A stretch of 64,000 nt of DNA from Symbiodinium natans (GCA_905221605.1 CAJNDS010001224.1:1135556-1199555); one strand, 5' to 3'. Numbered from the stretch's first letter, positions 9,157 through 20,207 are shown. Notes: a model not told the origin generated them from the sequence alone. Made by a program: numbers and translations.

Positions 9157-10650
9157 GCCTAGATTTGACCCTGTTTGCTGCAGTTGCTCTCAAGTCTGAG
9201 CCTCCAGCCTTAGAGCCATGGTAGTCGCGCTACAACAGCAGGAAAGAAACAAGAGTCGTGAGCTCTGCAGCAAGAACGGCCGGAACATGTCGGCTGGTTT
9301 TTTGAAGTTCCAAAGGGTCGGAATAGCCAGAGGCGTTCAGAGCGGAGGTGTTGCGCACGCGACGCCTCTCCTCGGAATTTTGGAAAGCTGTGCAACCTGA
9401 AAGGCCTCTGGCCCATAAGACGACCCACTGCGGTTGACTCTGCCCCAATCTGAGGCCGCCTGCAAGTTGTGCAGCCCGTTGCCCGCAACGCTTTCGCTTA
9501 AGAAAAACAGCCTGCGGTGCGTGCTGCTGCTTGAACACGTCGCGTGCAGAGCAAGCACTGCAACCAGTGGGTAGTTCTCTGAACTAGGGTCTCCTTTTTG
9601 GGTTCCCAAAATAGTTACGGCACCCTTGAATAAGATAAGATGAAACCCCAAAACGGACCCTATTTCAACCCTAAACCCTCAACCCTAAACCCTAAACCCT
9701 CAACCCTCAACCCTCAACCCTAAACCCTACCAACCACCGACGCCGCCGACTGAGGCAAGCTTTGCAGCGCACTCTTCCAGTCCAAGGTGGCCTGGGGTCG
9801 GGGCGACAGGGGTGGGCATCACAAACTTGGCCTTGGGGGCTTAGGGTTTAGGGTTTAGGGCTTAGGGCAGACGGGCTCTGTGGTTCTAGGGCTTGTTGCA
9901 GGGTGTTGTTGGACCCTACACGAATTGAGGCCTGCTTCCTACCAGACCCTAAGCCCCCGGGGTGCTGAGCGCACCGAAGGACGCCGCCGCCGCCCACTTC
10001 AAGACGGTCCACGCTGTGGATGTTCAGGCTTTCAAGCAGCCCGGCTGATCCTGGGACGGTTCTTTCAGGTGCTTGGGTTGCTTTTGGGTGCTTGGGTTGC
10101 TGAAGCCTGGTGCACCCAGGCGGCAGCAGTCTCCCTGGTCGAAACGGGCCGTGTTGCCCCTAAAAATCCACGGTTCCTGTCCAGAGCCCAAAAACCCTGA
10201 ATTTGGGAATGCAGCTGAAATCATCATAAGGACCCCTTATATATCTTACGGTCTATTCCACAAAGGCGCACTGGGCTCCCTGAGTAGCTTACTGGGAAGT
10301 TCGTGGGTCGTTTGAAGTAGTTACAAGTATTAGAAGTGTAGTAACCATACTTACAAACCTACTTATAACCAATCCCCCTCCCCCTGATATTGAACACCCC
10401 CCATGCCCTATATGCCCCCGAATGTCAGGTATTCCCCAATTTTGGGAGTATTCAATATGGGAGGGGGGGTAGGGAGCTGGGGAGGAACTTAGTATTAGGG
10501 GGATGAAGATCCAAGTAAGCCACAGTTCTGTCAATCCAAAGTACTGCAAACTCCAAAAAGTTGGAACATCCTTGTCCCCATAACACAAAAAAGGTATTTC
10601 AAAGGGAATCCCAGCTCTACTCATCCTGTAGGACCCAGAGTAAAAACCCT
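9157..10650. other. Region after POR: no supported gene
   Basis: POR 3' flank, a CCCTAAA patch (9665-9730), a TTTAGGG patch (9840-9866), a fragment of the GGTTCATGG family (about 10300-10366) and a GGGAATACTC-type inverted region (10370-10460). Short ORFs occur on both strands but are cut by repeats and show no recognisable family. Confidence 0.5.
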
Positions 10651-10654
10651 TATT

Positions 10655-10762
10655 CGCCTTTTTTTTCGCGTTCAGGTTCCTTGAAAAAGCCCGGGCACCA
10701 TTTTTATTCCTTGGTTCCTCTTGGGTGTAGTCTTTAAACCAGGTTCCAAGTTTCTGGAGTTT
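10655..10762. mobile_element. Family E introner-like copy outside a recognised gene
   Basis: Shares TTCAGGTTCC, the CACCATTTTTATTCCTTGGTT block and TTCCTCTTGGGTGTAG with the intron at 62474-62591. Whether it splits an exon here is not visible. Confidence 0.6.
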
Positions 10763-10766
10763 GCTT

Positions 10767-10870
10767 TGGGATGTTCCCCCTTATACTAACAGTCCTTAGT
10801 AGGGATTATAATAGGGGGTACGATAGTCCCGATTAAGGAGTGTTAGCATAAGGGGGAACATCCCAAGTAT
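10767..10870. mobile_element. Inverted-repeat element, GGGATGTTCCCCC family
   Basis: Left end GGGATGTTCCCCCTTATACT and right end GGGGGAACATCCC are inverted repeats, with an internal ACAGTCCTTAGTAGGGATTA block. Other copies: 42392-42503, parts at 12176-12258, 12343-12373 and 33500-33577. Confidence 0.75.
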
Positions 10871-10871
10871 A

Positions 10872-11205
10872 CCCTAAACCCTAAACCCTAAACCCTAAAT
10901 CCTAAACCCTAAACCCTAAACCCTAAACCCTAAGCCCTAAGCCCTAAACCCTAAACCCTAAACCCAAAACCCTAAACTCTAAACCCTAAACCCTGTTCCA
11001 ACTTTGGGGAGTTTGCTGTATCAAGTCTTCGAGGAAGGCAAAGATGCCAGCGCTCTTCCAGACTGGCCCGTCGAAGGACAGGACCTGTTGCTGGTGCTTC
11101 GGGTTTCGGGTTTCGGGTTTAGGGTTTAGGGTTTAGGGTTTAGGGTTTAGGGTTTAGGGTTTAGGGTTGAGGGTTGAGGGTTTAGGGTTTAGGGTTGAGG
11201 GTAAC
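10872..11205. repeat. CCCTAAA tract, island, TTTAGGG tract
   Basis: CCCTAAA at 10872-10995, unique sequence 11000-11100, TTTAGGG at 11100-11205. The same convergent layout as around the POR exons. Confidence 0.8.
11016..11098 (+). CDS. Exon-like island, product unknown
   Basis: Open in one frame as YQVFEEGKDASALPDWPVEG followed by QDLLLVLR, between CCCTAAA and TTTAGGG. No family recognised. Confidence 0.3.
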
Positions 11206-11233
11206 ACCCAACCTGGTCCGGACACCCTGGTTC

Positions 11234-11336
11234 TCAGTAGGGATTGAGGGAATTTGGGGCATATATATATATATATAGAAACACCCTTTAGGGGATTGTA
11301 TAGGGTGCCCTCATTCTCCCATTCCCTAGCAAGAAC
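11234..11336. mobile_element. Inverted element of the GGGAATGAGGG family
   Basis: Ends TAGTAGGGATTGAGGGAAT and CATTCTCCCATTCCCTAGCA are inverted repeats. Similar copies at 5938-6020 and (right half) 29905-29952. It contains an (AT)n core. Confidence 0.65.
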
Positions 11337-12250
11337 CAGCCTGAGGAATCCCGAAGGAATGTACCTGAAGCCATGTAGGGATCCTTATTCTCTGACTTAG
11401 GGTGTATTCCTTGACGTGTATGGGGCCTTCTGCATTGCGGTCCAGGAAGGTAATCTTGCTTGTCATGGAAAGAGGAAGCGATACTACTAGATCCAGCTTT
11501 TTTGACCCATCTTTTTCAACGCATATGCTTATTTTCGTACCCTACTTTCTGTTCCGGAACACCGAGCGGGAAAGCGGAGCCTGAGGATTCACCCCCCCCC
11601 CCGAAAAGAAGAAGTCTAAGACAGTTACTGTAGTACGGGGCTTAGGCGAAAGTGCAAGGCGTCCATATTCCTAACAACAACCCCGAACCTCAAGCCCAAA
11701 ATTTGCCCGAAAGAACCGTTAATTTGAAGCCTCGAACTCCTGCCGGCAAGCGGCCATCTATGCACTATGAGGTTCCGAAAATAGGAGAAGCCATTTTGGG
11801 GTTCCTATAATAAGAATCATATTATTCGGGGGTAGTTCAGGGTGTCCCCCATTTCGGGAAATTACCGGTGATATGTTGTGTTCAAGATCTCTGGCAGTAC
11901 AGCTTTTGTTTAAGGTAAATAATAAGCAATGCCGGCACGCGGGTTTCTTTATGTTGTATTTTTTTATCCTACGTCGTGCCTGTCGTTTTGGGTTGCTAGC
12001 TGACTCCAGGATTCTGCGATTAGAGCTCGTTCGCGCGAGTACCATGTGTTTCGCAGCACTTCTATCAATGTCCCCCTCGAGAAGGAAAGTCTATATATCT
12101 CTAATCGGGATGGGGGAGGGGTACAACCAGACAGTTAAACCCCACTTTAAGTCAGAGACGGCCCCCAACTTGGGTTATGCTAACAGTCCTGAAGAGGGAT
12201 TTTTGAAGCCCGTAGTATACTGCCTATTAAGGTCTGCTAGTAAAGCGGGG
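11337..12250. other. No supported gene; element fragments
   Basis: Contains overlapping ORFs on both strands with no recognisable domain and a partial GGGATGTTCCCCC element at its right end (12176-12258). Base composition is lower in GC than the exons. Confidence 0.4.
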
Positions 12251-12394
12251 AACATCCCTAAACCCTAAGCCCTAAGCCCTAACCCTAAACTCTAAACGCT
12301 AAACCCTAAACCCTAAACCCTAAACTCTAAGCCCGAAGCCCTATGAAGGACTGTTAGTGCAAGGGGGAACAACCAACCCCCAGCAATTCAGGGA

Positions 12395-12465
12395 TGATGG
12401 GCGCAGGAGCAGCTTGCGGCTCTGGCCCGCCAGAAAGCCTTTGCTCGGGATTCTTGGCCTCGGTC
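12395..12465 (+). CDS. Exon-like island, helical and charged
   Basis: Open frame QEQLAALARQKAFARDSWPR between a CCCTAAA tract (12253-12345) and TTTAGGG (12466-12560). Possibly a helix; no family recognised. Confidence 0.3.
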
Positions 12466-12832
12466 AGGGTTTAGGGTTTAGGGTTCAGGGTTTAGGGTTT
12501 TAGGGTTTAGGGTTTAGGATTTTGGGTTTAGGTTTTAGGTTTCGGGTTTAGGGTTTAGGGGTGCTGCCGCCTCCGCCCGCTGCATGCTGAGGATTGCGTC
12601 CTGGGGAAGCGGCCCCTGGATGAGGACAGCGGATTGCTGCACACGACCCTCCCCCCCCCCCCCCCTCCCCAACAAAAAAGACGGAAAGTCAAAGCAGCCC
12701 CCGGGTGCGCTGAAGATGCTAAGCTGAGAGTACAAGGACCTGCTGAGGGGCCCTGCAGGTCGCAGCCGCCTGAACCAAACCTTCCTTTCATGGCTGAGGG
12801 CATCTAAGGGCTCAAGTTTTGCCTGTGGGCCC

Positions 12833-14955
12833 ATGGAGGAGGATTCAGGGTGCCCGACTATGCAGAGCCAATCGCAAGAGATGCGGGTATGTGATGGTCC
12901 TGAAGAAGAGTTTCACAGCTCCAGGAAAGGCTTTGTGAAGGATACCTTCGACGTAGGCTTGAAGGAGATGATGCAAGGGCATCACGACATCCTTCTGACG
13001 ATGCTTGACAGGCAGCAGGCCGTGCTGGATGATCTGCAGCGGTGGACCCGCGAAGTCCGCCAGCCACCGGGCCTGCGCATCGGCCGACCAGGAGCCAGGC
13101 GAGATGGCACCGTTTCAGCTCAGCCCAGCCTGAAGGGAAGCGAGAAGTCGATGGAGCAGCCGCCCCCAGCCACCGATGTGCCTGAGGAGGGACCGGCAAA
13201 AACGCCGCGTCTCGCCACGCAAATCCAGGCACGCACGGCCAAGGTGAAGCAGGGAGCCAAGGGTGTCTCAGCGGGACAGAAGTTGCGGAGCTTTGTGTCC
13301 GAGGGACCTCTCGATCTGCTTGCTGGCATCGTCATCCTCATCAACACGGCAGTGCTTATTCTGGAACAGGAGATCCGAGGCGATGCAGCTGGGAGGTGGC
13401 TTGACGCCCTGCTGGCGGGCAGCCCCACCCCCAGCATGGAAAGACCTGCGGTTCTCGCTATACTTGAGTACGCCTTCCTCGTCTTCTACGTCTTCGAGTG
13501 TCTGCTGCGAATTGCCGTCCTGCGGAGGGACTGGTTTTACACGGCAGCAGCTGGCTTCATGTGGGGCAACTATCTGGATGGCCTTATTGTCCTTTTCGGC
13601 GTTGCAGACGTGGTGATTGCCGTGCTTATCAACGGCGATGCTGAAGAAGCGACCTTCACTGTCCTGTTGGTCCGCCTTGTGAGGCTCGTGAAGGTCGTGA
13701 AGACTTTGCGTTTGGTTCGCGTCATGCAGCTGTTTGTCCAGCTTCGGGGCATGGTGGACACATTCCTCGCCAGCTTGATGGCGCTTCTGGGTAGTCCGAT
13801 GGTACCCCTTTGCCTTTTGCGCCTTTTTGGGATCTGGGTTCCTGACCAAAGTAGCGAACACCAAACAAGGGTCCCCCCTTTTGGTATGGTTTCTGGGCTA
13901 CCAAGGCTTTTCTGGTCCATGATCATGCTCTTGGTGTGCATGTCCATTGGTGCCTTGGTGTTGTGTGAAGCGTGCATGCCGCTCCTGCAAGAGATGTCCC
14001 TCCAAACCGCAGAGTGGGTCTTCGGCAAGTACGGCACCTTCTTCCGGTCCATGTTCACGATGTTCGAGATCACCTTCTCCGGAGGCTGGCCGAGTTCCGT
14101 ACGACCTCTGGTGGATGACGTGAGCATCTACTTCGCCGTGCCTTGCCTGCTCTACGTGGTCTTCATCGTCTTCGCGGCGCTCCGCCTGATCACCGCGCTC
14201 CTCGTCCGCTCCACCATGCAGGCCATGTCCAACGATGCCGCCATGGCCGTCCTGGAGCGGCAGCAGCGGTCGTCAGAGCTTCAGAGCAACTCTATCCCCC
14301 TTTGGGAAATTCTCTGTTTTAAGTTTTTGTTTATGTAAACCCCAAGAGAGGATGTTAAAGATACTATCTTTTATTAAGGTTCTAAAAGGGGGAGTATACA
14401 CCATTTTTTCTTTCTTATTAAGGTTCGCTAGAAAGGGGGGGGAGAGTCTCGAGGCAAGCTGAGAATGATCTTCGAGGACGGGGACCTGGATGGAAACCAG
14501 GCCCTCACGCTGGCGGAGTGGGAGCGGCTCCTGGAGCACCGGGAGATCGTGCAGTACCTGAGCGTCCTCGAAGCTCCTACATCCATCCCCCCCTTGGGAG
14601 CTACCTTTTTCTTTTTTTGTTATATGTGTATATGTATATATTCATATATACATATATACGTGTTTTTTGTTTATATCAAACCCGAGAGGAGATGAGACAT
14701 ATTTTTTTTGTAGTTCAGGTTCTAAGGGGAGTCTAGGTTGATGTGCACGACGCAAAGATGCTCTTCCACATGCTCGATGACGGGGATGGCCTTCTCACGG
14801 TGCAGGAGTTCTGTGAAGGCGTCCCGAAAGTGAAAGGACATGCGAAATCCCTTGATATTGTTCGCTTGATGCACGAGACTGATGACATCCGAAAAGAATG
14901 CAAAGCCATTCGCCATGCCATCGAATCGCAGCTAGAACAGCAGCTAATGTTGTAA
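12833..14955 (+). CDS. Single-domain voltage-gated cation channel with C-terminal EF-hands (4 exons)
   Basis: Exons 12833-13782, 13906-14285, 14454-14572 and 14737-14955; all joins keep frame. The start ATG at 12833 is the first in the open frame and upstream exons are possible. A soluble N-terminus (~145 residues) is followed by S1 (LLAGIVILINTAVLIL), S2 (LEYAFLVFYVFECLLRIAVL), S3 (YLDGLIVLFGVADVVIAVL) and an Arg/Lys-rich S4 near residues 275-300 (VRLVRLVKVVKTLRLVRV). S5 is restored only when the first intron is removed. The pore helix and filter read FEITFSGGW, then S6. The tail carries EF-hand loops (DGDLDGNQALTLAEWE and DDGDGLLTVQEF), suggesting Ca2+ regulation. Four-subunit assembly and Na+/Ca2+ conduction are inferred from the family; selectivity cannot be read from sequence alone. 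Confidence 0.85.
13783..13905 (+). mobile_element. Channel intron 1: family A introner
   Basis: GC donor (ATGGC|GCTTCTGG) and acceptor TACCAAG|GCTTTTCTGG; GCTTYTGG-like bases occur at both borders. 123 bp, a multiple of three and stop-free, so the frame also reads through it, but the read-through adds non-hydrophobic sequence inside S5. Ends TGGTTTCTGGGCTACCAAG like the copies at 7979, 50052 and 58694. Confidence 0.8.
14286..14453 (+). mobile_element. Channel intron 2: family C introner
   Basis: GC donor CAGA|GCAACTC and acceptor CTCGAG|GCAAGCT. The body has TATCCCCCTTTGGGAA, TTTTTGTTTATGTAAA, CCCAAGAG and TTATTAAGGTTCTAA, the family C landmarks also seen at 14573 and 58913. A second TTATTAAGGTT block near 14425 suggests a partial tandem copy. 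Confidence 0.8.
14573..14736 (+). mobile_element. Channel intron 3: family C introner with (TATA)n insertion
   Basis: GC donor CTCGAA|GCTCC and acceptor GTCTAG|GTTGATG. Shares CCCCCCTTGGGAG, AAACCCGAGAGGA and CAGGTTCTAAGGGGAGT with the other family C introns. Expanded in the middle by an AT/GTAT microsatellite. Confidence 0.8.
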
Positions 14956-15980
14956 GCGCAGAGGTCCTTAGGACCCCCTGTGGCTGGCTTTTCTACCCTG
15001 CATCTTCCGTGACTTGGTGATGCGAACCAGAAGCAAGCACACCGGATGTGTGCACTTGCACCATCCCGTCAGTTCCGTTTGCGAGTTCTCCGCCCTTCCT
15101 TTTCCAGTGCATGGGATGCCAGTCGTAGCACTCGCGTCCTCGTGCAGTGGCCTCAAGCCCTGGAGCTCTGCATGCAAAAGAAAGGGGTCCTGAAACGGCT
15201 TAGGGTTTAGGGTTTAGGGCTTAGGGCTTAGGGTTTAGGCTTTAGGGTTTAGGGGCCCCCCCGGCCACAAAAAAGGCCCCAACACACCCAAAGCCCCGCC
15301 GAAAGGGTGTCGGGTGGTGTGGTGGGGTGGCATCGGGTCCCCAAAAACCGAAACCCTAAACCCTAAACCCTCAACCCTAAATCCTGAACCCTAACCCTAA
15401 ATCCTAAACCCTAAACCCTAAACCCTCAACCCTAAACGGTAAACCCTACTATTTTTCAAGCCAGTGCCAGACTAGTGCACTGCAGTGTGTCCGATAGAGG
15501 TCAGCGAGGCAGGTGGCAAAACAAACCCGAAGCCCTAAGCCCTAAGCCCTAAGCCCTAAGCCCTAAGCCCTAAGCCCTAAGCCCTAAGCCCTCAGCCCTA
15601 AGCCCTAAGCCCTAAGCCCTAAACCCTAAACCCTAAACCCTAAGCCCGAAGCCCGAAACCCTCAGCCGCAGGACTCTAGCTTCGGTGGATGGGCCAAGAA
15701 GGACTGTGTGGACGCCAGCGGGTCGAGGGTTTAGGGTTTAGGGTTTAGGGTTTAGGGGTTTAGGCTTTGGGGTTCAGGGGTTCGGGGTGAGGGTTTAGGG
15801 TTTAGGGCGTCTAGGCGTTGTTAGTTGCCGCCCAGAACGTCTGCGCCCAAAACGAGGGTTTAGGGTTGAGGAAAAATTGCGGAGGTCACCGGAATTGGGT
15901 CATTGCAAAGTTGTGCCTGGGATGTCTGTTGCTAAAGATCTAAAGAATATGAGGAAGACTGCTACTACGAACTGCTGCTG
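14956..15980. repeat. Telomere-like tracts and short islands
   Basis: Channel 3' flank to about 15190, TTTAGGG 15195-15255, CCCTAAA 15348-15450, CCCTAAG-rich 15530-15660, TTTAGGG 15724-15810. Apart from the island at 15666 I see no gene. Confidence 0.7.
15666..15726 (+). CDS. Exon-like island
   Basis: Open frame PQDSSFGGWAKKDCVDASGS between CCCTAAG/CCCGAAG and TTTAGGG tracts. No family recognised. Confidence 0.3.
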
Positions 15981-15984
15981 CGGC

Positions 15985-16256
<272 letters not shown>

Positions 16257-16984
16257 GACGACAACAACAAAAACACAAATGAGACGCGGTCAAAATTACC
16301 GCTTCCTTACTTTAGTAGAGGGGTAGTTGTTGCACCAAAGCGCCGAGGATCGATAGGGGACGCGCAAAACTGATAGGGTTATTTGATGCGATAGGGTGAA
16401 CCTCCGGTAGGTGAAAACATGGAAACGATAGGGGACGCGCAAATGCAAAACCAAGCAAGGCTTAAACAAGTAGTTTTGGCGCCGACTCAAATAGTTTGGA
16501 ATTGGAATGCAAATAGAAATCCAAATGATAATAGCTGAGGGGTCACCCAACCGGGGTTGTTTTTCTTAAGAGTCTGGGCCCACAACCCGCACAAGGAGAA
16601 GCCCCTTCCGCCACCGTGTGAGACACCCGAGTACGAGGCAGTCGAGCTCCTGTCAGGGTCTGTAGGGGTTTCGGAGTTTCGGGCAAAAAAGGGGTGTAGT
16701 GTTCAAGGTTTGCGGAGTGAAGCCATCTTCCCAAGGCCCTTGCTTGCTTTTTTATGTTTTTGAGACCCTGAACGTGATGTTAGGAATTTAGGGTTTGGGG
16801 TTTAGCGGTACCCCAAACCCTGAACCCTGAACCCTAAACCCAAAAGGGTTTGGCCCTCTTTCGCATGCCATGCGCTTTCTGCAGCTTGCCTTGGCCCGGC
16901 CACCGCCTGCAACGCCACACAACGCCCCTGCAAAGCTGCCAAAGCCAACAGACTGACGTTCTTCAGCGGTTCTTGGGTTGCAGG

Positions 16985-17172
16985 TAGGGTTAGAAGTACC
17001 CTAAGTAGGGCAATATGTGGGTGGTTGTCAAACTTATGCTTCCGGGGAACCCTAAATATTACATGCCGTATGAGAATAGGGATCCAAAAAACGGGCCATG
17101 ATTTTGCCAACCACCCATGTATAGGGACCAGAATTCTAACCCTCCTCATAACTACCCATGAGCCTTAAGGGT
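16985..17172. mobile_element. GGTTCATGG-family element, subfamily 2, expanded
   Basis: Left part has GGTAGGGTTAGAAGTACCCTAAGTAGGG; the right part has ACTACCCATGAGCCTTAAG. It resembles the copies at 45471 and 50373 with a longer middle. The left inverted end is incomplete. Confidence 0.45.
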
Positions 17173-17224
17173 ACTTAAACCCAATAAGGAGGGTTTTTTA
17201 AGATTATCCCAACCATGAACTAGA
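17167..17224. mobile_element. 3' part of a family B introner outside a known gene
   Basis: GGTACTTAAACCCAATAAGG and TATCCCAACCATGAACTAG match the introns at 60328-60426 and 60918-61023. The first half is missing. Confidence 0.65.
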
Positions 17225-17444
17225 TGAGCCCCCCAAGTCTGACTGAGGGCATGATGAATGCACCAGTGTTCACGGCGCCGCCCTGGGAAGGCGAGGTTGG
17301 CCTTCTTCCTGCCGTTCTTGGGAGGGTTTAGGGTCTAGGGTTTAGGTTTAGGGTTTAGGGTTTAACCCTAAGCCTGCGGTAAAAGGGGCTTAGGGCGCTA
17401 TGCCCCTGAATTAAGGAATGCAACGTGCAATCTCCTTCAACCAT

Positions 17445-17640
17445 ACTCGGAGAGCCCAATACCCCTTGTTAAGGAAAATACCTTACATCCTCATAAGGAG
17501 CCCTATATGGTTGAAGGTCTATTGCTTGCTGAAGGGGTCTTGCGATCTCTGGGCAATGAGGTCTATATGGGTTTAAGGCAGAGAACAAAATTCCCCGTTT
17601 ACATTGGGCTCTCTGGGGGAGTGCAGGGGGCCTTTCTGGG
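17445..17640. mobile_element. CCAATACCCCTT hairpin-element copy
   Basis: GAGCCCAATACCCCTTGTTAAGGAAA with internal AAGGTCTATTG and a right side ending ACATTGGGCTCTCTGGG; a longer, diverged copy of the family best seen at 49412-49525. Confidence 0.55.
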
Positions 17641-17654
17641 TTACTTGGGCTGCT

Positions 17655-17752
17655 AGAACCCTAAACCCGAAACCCTAAACCCTAAACCCTAAACCCTAAA
17701 CCCTAAACCCTAAACCCTAAACCCTAAACCATAAACCCTAAACCCTAAACCT
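17655..17752. repeat. CCCTAAA tract
   Basis: About twelve CCCTAAA units just left of a terminal-exon-like island. Confidence 0.85.
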
Positions 17753-17756
17753 ACGA

Positions 17757-17835
17757 GCAGCCAGGACAGGCAAAGCCCACGGACGACGACGCCAATGAGA
17801 TGGATAAGGAGATAGACCAGCGCAGCCGGGAGTGA
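17757..17835 (+). CDS. Terminal-exon-like island
   Basis: After CTACGAG the open frame reads PGQAKPTDDDANEMDKEIDQ RSRE and ends at TGA (17833-17835), with a second stop directly after. Acidic C-terminal tail; parent gene not identified. Confidence 0.4.
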
Positions 17836-18144
17836 TAGAAGAAGTTGTAGGGTTCTCAAGGGAGGTTTAGGGTTTAGGGTTTAGGGTTTAGGGCTTAGGG
17901 TTTGGGGGACAGGTAGATAGGGAACCTTGGGGAAGCTTAGGGAGCCTTAGGCAGTAGACAAGAGTTTTTGGGGTTATATGCACCCCTTGAACCCCCCTCC
18001 CTTACGAACTCTGGAGTGATAAAGGGAGGGTTTAGGGTTGGTCTATTGAGCTACCCTTGACCTGGCGGGAGCAGTGGAAGCCGACCAACCAATCGCCTGA
18101 TTCAGGCTCCAAAACAGGGGCGCCGTAAGATTCCAGGAGCTCCA

Positions 18145-18300
18145 TTACCCCCTCAAGGAAGGAATACTCCTTAAAGTAGAAGAGGGTTCCTGCTTATGGT
18201 TTCAGGAATATTCCTTAGTGAATCACCCCCTTAAGGAAGGAATATTCCTGAAGGTGTAAGAGGGTTCCTGTTTATGGTTTCAGAATATTCCAATAAGTCA
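18145..18300. mobile_element. Tandemly repeated hairpin-element fragment
   Basis: Two ~78-bp units, each with CCCCTYAAGGAAGGAATA, AGAGGGTTCCTG and TTATGGTTTCAG. Same family as 52752-52980 by the GGAATATTCC core. Confidence 0.6.
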
Positions 18301-18302
18301 AT

Positions 18303-18395
18303 CTGGAATGTGTGGCATGCTCAGGCATCATGCAGGCACAGACCTTGCGCTTCTGCAAGCGAAACGTGCTGGAGGTGAAGAAGGCCGGCAGCAGG
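18303..18395 (+). CDS. Exon-like island with CxxC
   Basis: Open frame LECVACSGIMQAQTLRFCKR then NVLEVKKAGS. CVAC plus a later Cys could suit metal binding, but this is only suggestive. The parent gene is unknown; islands at 19579, 20546 and 21001 may belong to the same gene. Confidence 0.35.
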
Positions 18396-18695
18396 GTTCC
18401 CAGTGGTGTAGGGCCTTTAGGGTTTAGGGTGTTTTTTTTTTAGGGTTTAGATAGGGTTTAGGGTTTAGGGTTTAGGGTTTATATAGGGTTTAGGGTTTAG
18501 GGTTTAAGGTTCACTGCACTGGCCCTAAACGGTTAGGAACATACCCTGCGCAATGAAGAACCCTGCAAGGACCCCCTCAACCCTAAATCCTAAACCCCGT
18601 GCCCCCTGAGGGATCATCCGATAAAACTGGAAGGATACGGGAAGATTGGATGAGAAGTGTACCAAGGCAAACGCACTGTGCCAAAAAGCGAGAAG

Positions 18696-18780
18696 CCCTA
18701 AACCCTAAACCCTAAACCCTAAACTCTAAACCCTAAACCCTAAACCCTAAACCCTAAACCCTAAACCCTAAACCCTAATC
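18696..18780. repeat. CCCTAAA tract
   Basis: Eleven or so units, followed by a C-run and a region (18790-19130) without a recognised gene that has two copies of AAAAAAAATTTCTTTAAAT. Confidence 0.8.
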
Positions 18781-19129
18781 CGAGCTCCTGTTTAATTGGT
18801 GGGCCCCCCCCCCCCCGCCCACAATTATAAGGAAAGCAGGGTTCCGCAATAGTTGGACCATGGCCCCGTATGGTTTCTCTATTAAAAAACAATAAGAACT
18901 CCTGCAGCAGAGCCAGGGCGAGAGGTGCAGCCTTAGCAGAAGATCAAAAGCTTTCCGAAAGGCAGAGTTTCAAAATTTGACAACCCCCCCCCAAAAAAAA
19001 TTTCTTTAAATGTGGAGGGTTTGGCCCATACGAAATCCATCGTAATGGAAAGTAGTCTTCCGGCGGGAATCCGGGCAAAAAAAATTTCTTTAAATATGGG
19101 GGGTTAAATGAAACAGGAGCTCGGATTAA

Positions 19130-19240
19130 ACTCTAAACCCTAAACCCTAAACCCTAAACCCTAAACCCTAAACCCTAAACCCTAAACCCTAAGCCCTAAG
19201 CCCTAAACCCTAAACCCTATAAACCCTAAACCCTAAACCG
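19130..19240. repeat. CCCTAAA tract
   Basis: Directly abuts the complete MITE-like element at 19241. Confidence 0.85.
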
Positions 19241-19377
19241 TACTTGGAGGTTCATGGTACTTTTTCACCAGTTATTACCCAACTGTACTTATAGCCATAT
19301 TAGGGCACTTAAGGGGTCTATAAGTGGGTAATAAGTGCAGTTATAATTGGTTAGTAAGTACCATGAACCTCCAAGTA
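19241..19377. mobile_element. Complete GGTTCATGG MITE-like element inside a telomere-like tract
   Basis: Perfect inverted ends TACTTGGAGGTTCATGGTAC and GTACCATGAACCTCCAAGTA over 137 bp. CCCTAAA repeats lie on both sides, so it inserted into or beside the tract. Confidence 0.85.
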
Positions 19378-19387
19378 AACCCTAAAC

Positions 19388-19420
19388 CCGGGTTCGGCCA
19401 GCTATGCGGGAGCGAACAAA
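19388..19420 (+). other. Short dispersed motif GCTATGCGGGAGCGAACAAA in CCCTAAA
   Basis: This ~25-bp sequence recurs in related form next to telomere-like repeats at 15510, 20457, 25124, 37738 and 43302 and, without that context, at 46050 and 23533. It may be the conserved 3' end of a retroelement. Confidence 0.45.
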
Positions 19421-19479
19421 ACCGTAAACCTAAACCCCAAACAAACCTATAAACCCCAAAAACCCTATAAACCCTATAA

Positions 19480-19560
19480 ACCCTATAAACCCTATAAACC
19501 CTTTAAACCCTATAAACCTTATAAACCCTATAAACCCCGAACCCTAAACCCTAAACCCTA
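19480..19560. repeat. 9-mer CCCTATAAA array
   Basis: Local homogenisation of a CCCTATAAA variant, then back to CCCTAAA. Confidence 0.85.
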
Positions 19561-19578
19561 AACCCTAAACCCTTCAAC

Positions 19579-19650
19579 TTGCGGCTCTCAGCCCATGGGA
19601 CAATTGCGAGGATCTGGTGCGCTGTAAGCTCTGTCGCGTGGCTGGCAAGG
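19579..19650 (+). CDS. Exon-like island with C-x6-CxxC
   Basis: Open frame LAALSPWDNCEDLVRCKLCR VAGKG, then a GGT donor-like site. Small zinc-binding-like spacing, not assignable. Confidence 0.35.
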
Positions 19651-19705
19651 GTATTTTCTGGCAAGTTCCGCGCTTGCTTGGGGGTTGAAGTCCTTAAGTA
19701 TGGTA

Positions 19706-19805
19706 GGTGGGACTTTACCACAACTTCATCACTTTTGTGAGTTTAGGGTTCCTCTAACTTCAGATTAAGGGAGCTAAAAGTTAAACTTCATTTGAGGGGT
19801 TATGT
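19706..19805. mobile_element. GTGGGACTNTACTACAACTT element copy
   Basis: Shares GTGGGACTTTACCACAACTT, CACTTTTGTGAGTTTAGGGTT and the CTCTAACTTCAGATTAAGG block with the POR intron 5 units and the copy at 47225. Confidence 0.65.
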
Positions 19806-20207
19806 ATGGTAGGAGCACTGGCTCACCTCACTCCACCTCACTCCACTGCACTGCACTCCACTCTGCTCCGCTCCACGCAACTCCACTCCACTTCCTATGA
19901 GTCATGAGTCATGACCCTCCAAGTAGTGGTTCTTGGAGATTTGGGAATCAATGCGTTGTCTGTTATATAGAGGGCCGTTCAGGAGATGTAAGGTACGAGC
20001 TTCCCGACTTCCCCAGATTCAGAACTAGTCAGGAGGTGTATTACATCTGGGAGAAGGTGTCTGACAGAGGGGCAGAATGACATGGCCAGCCACGCAAACC
20101 CCTTCATTAAGGAAATGCCTTCAATCTCTATAAGGCTCCCTCATATGGTTTAAAGTGCACCCCGTAGTTAAGGGACATTCGGCTTCTGGCGATCTGGACC
20201 CCGAACC

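Noticed and set aside
11770-11800. Dinoflagellate spliced-leader-like GAAGCCATTTTGG
   Set aside because: Only the CCATTTTGG core matches; the rest of the leader and the donor site are absent.
13783-13905. Read-through of the channel frame across the 123-bp intron as genuine coding
   Set aside because: Although stop-free and in frame, it would place Pro/Arg-rich sequence in S5; removing it restores a hydrophobic helix and matches the introner family.
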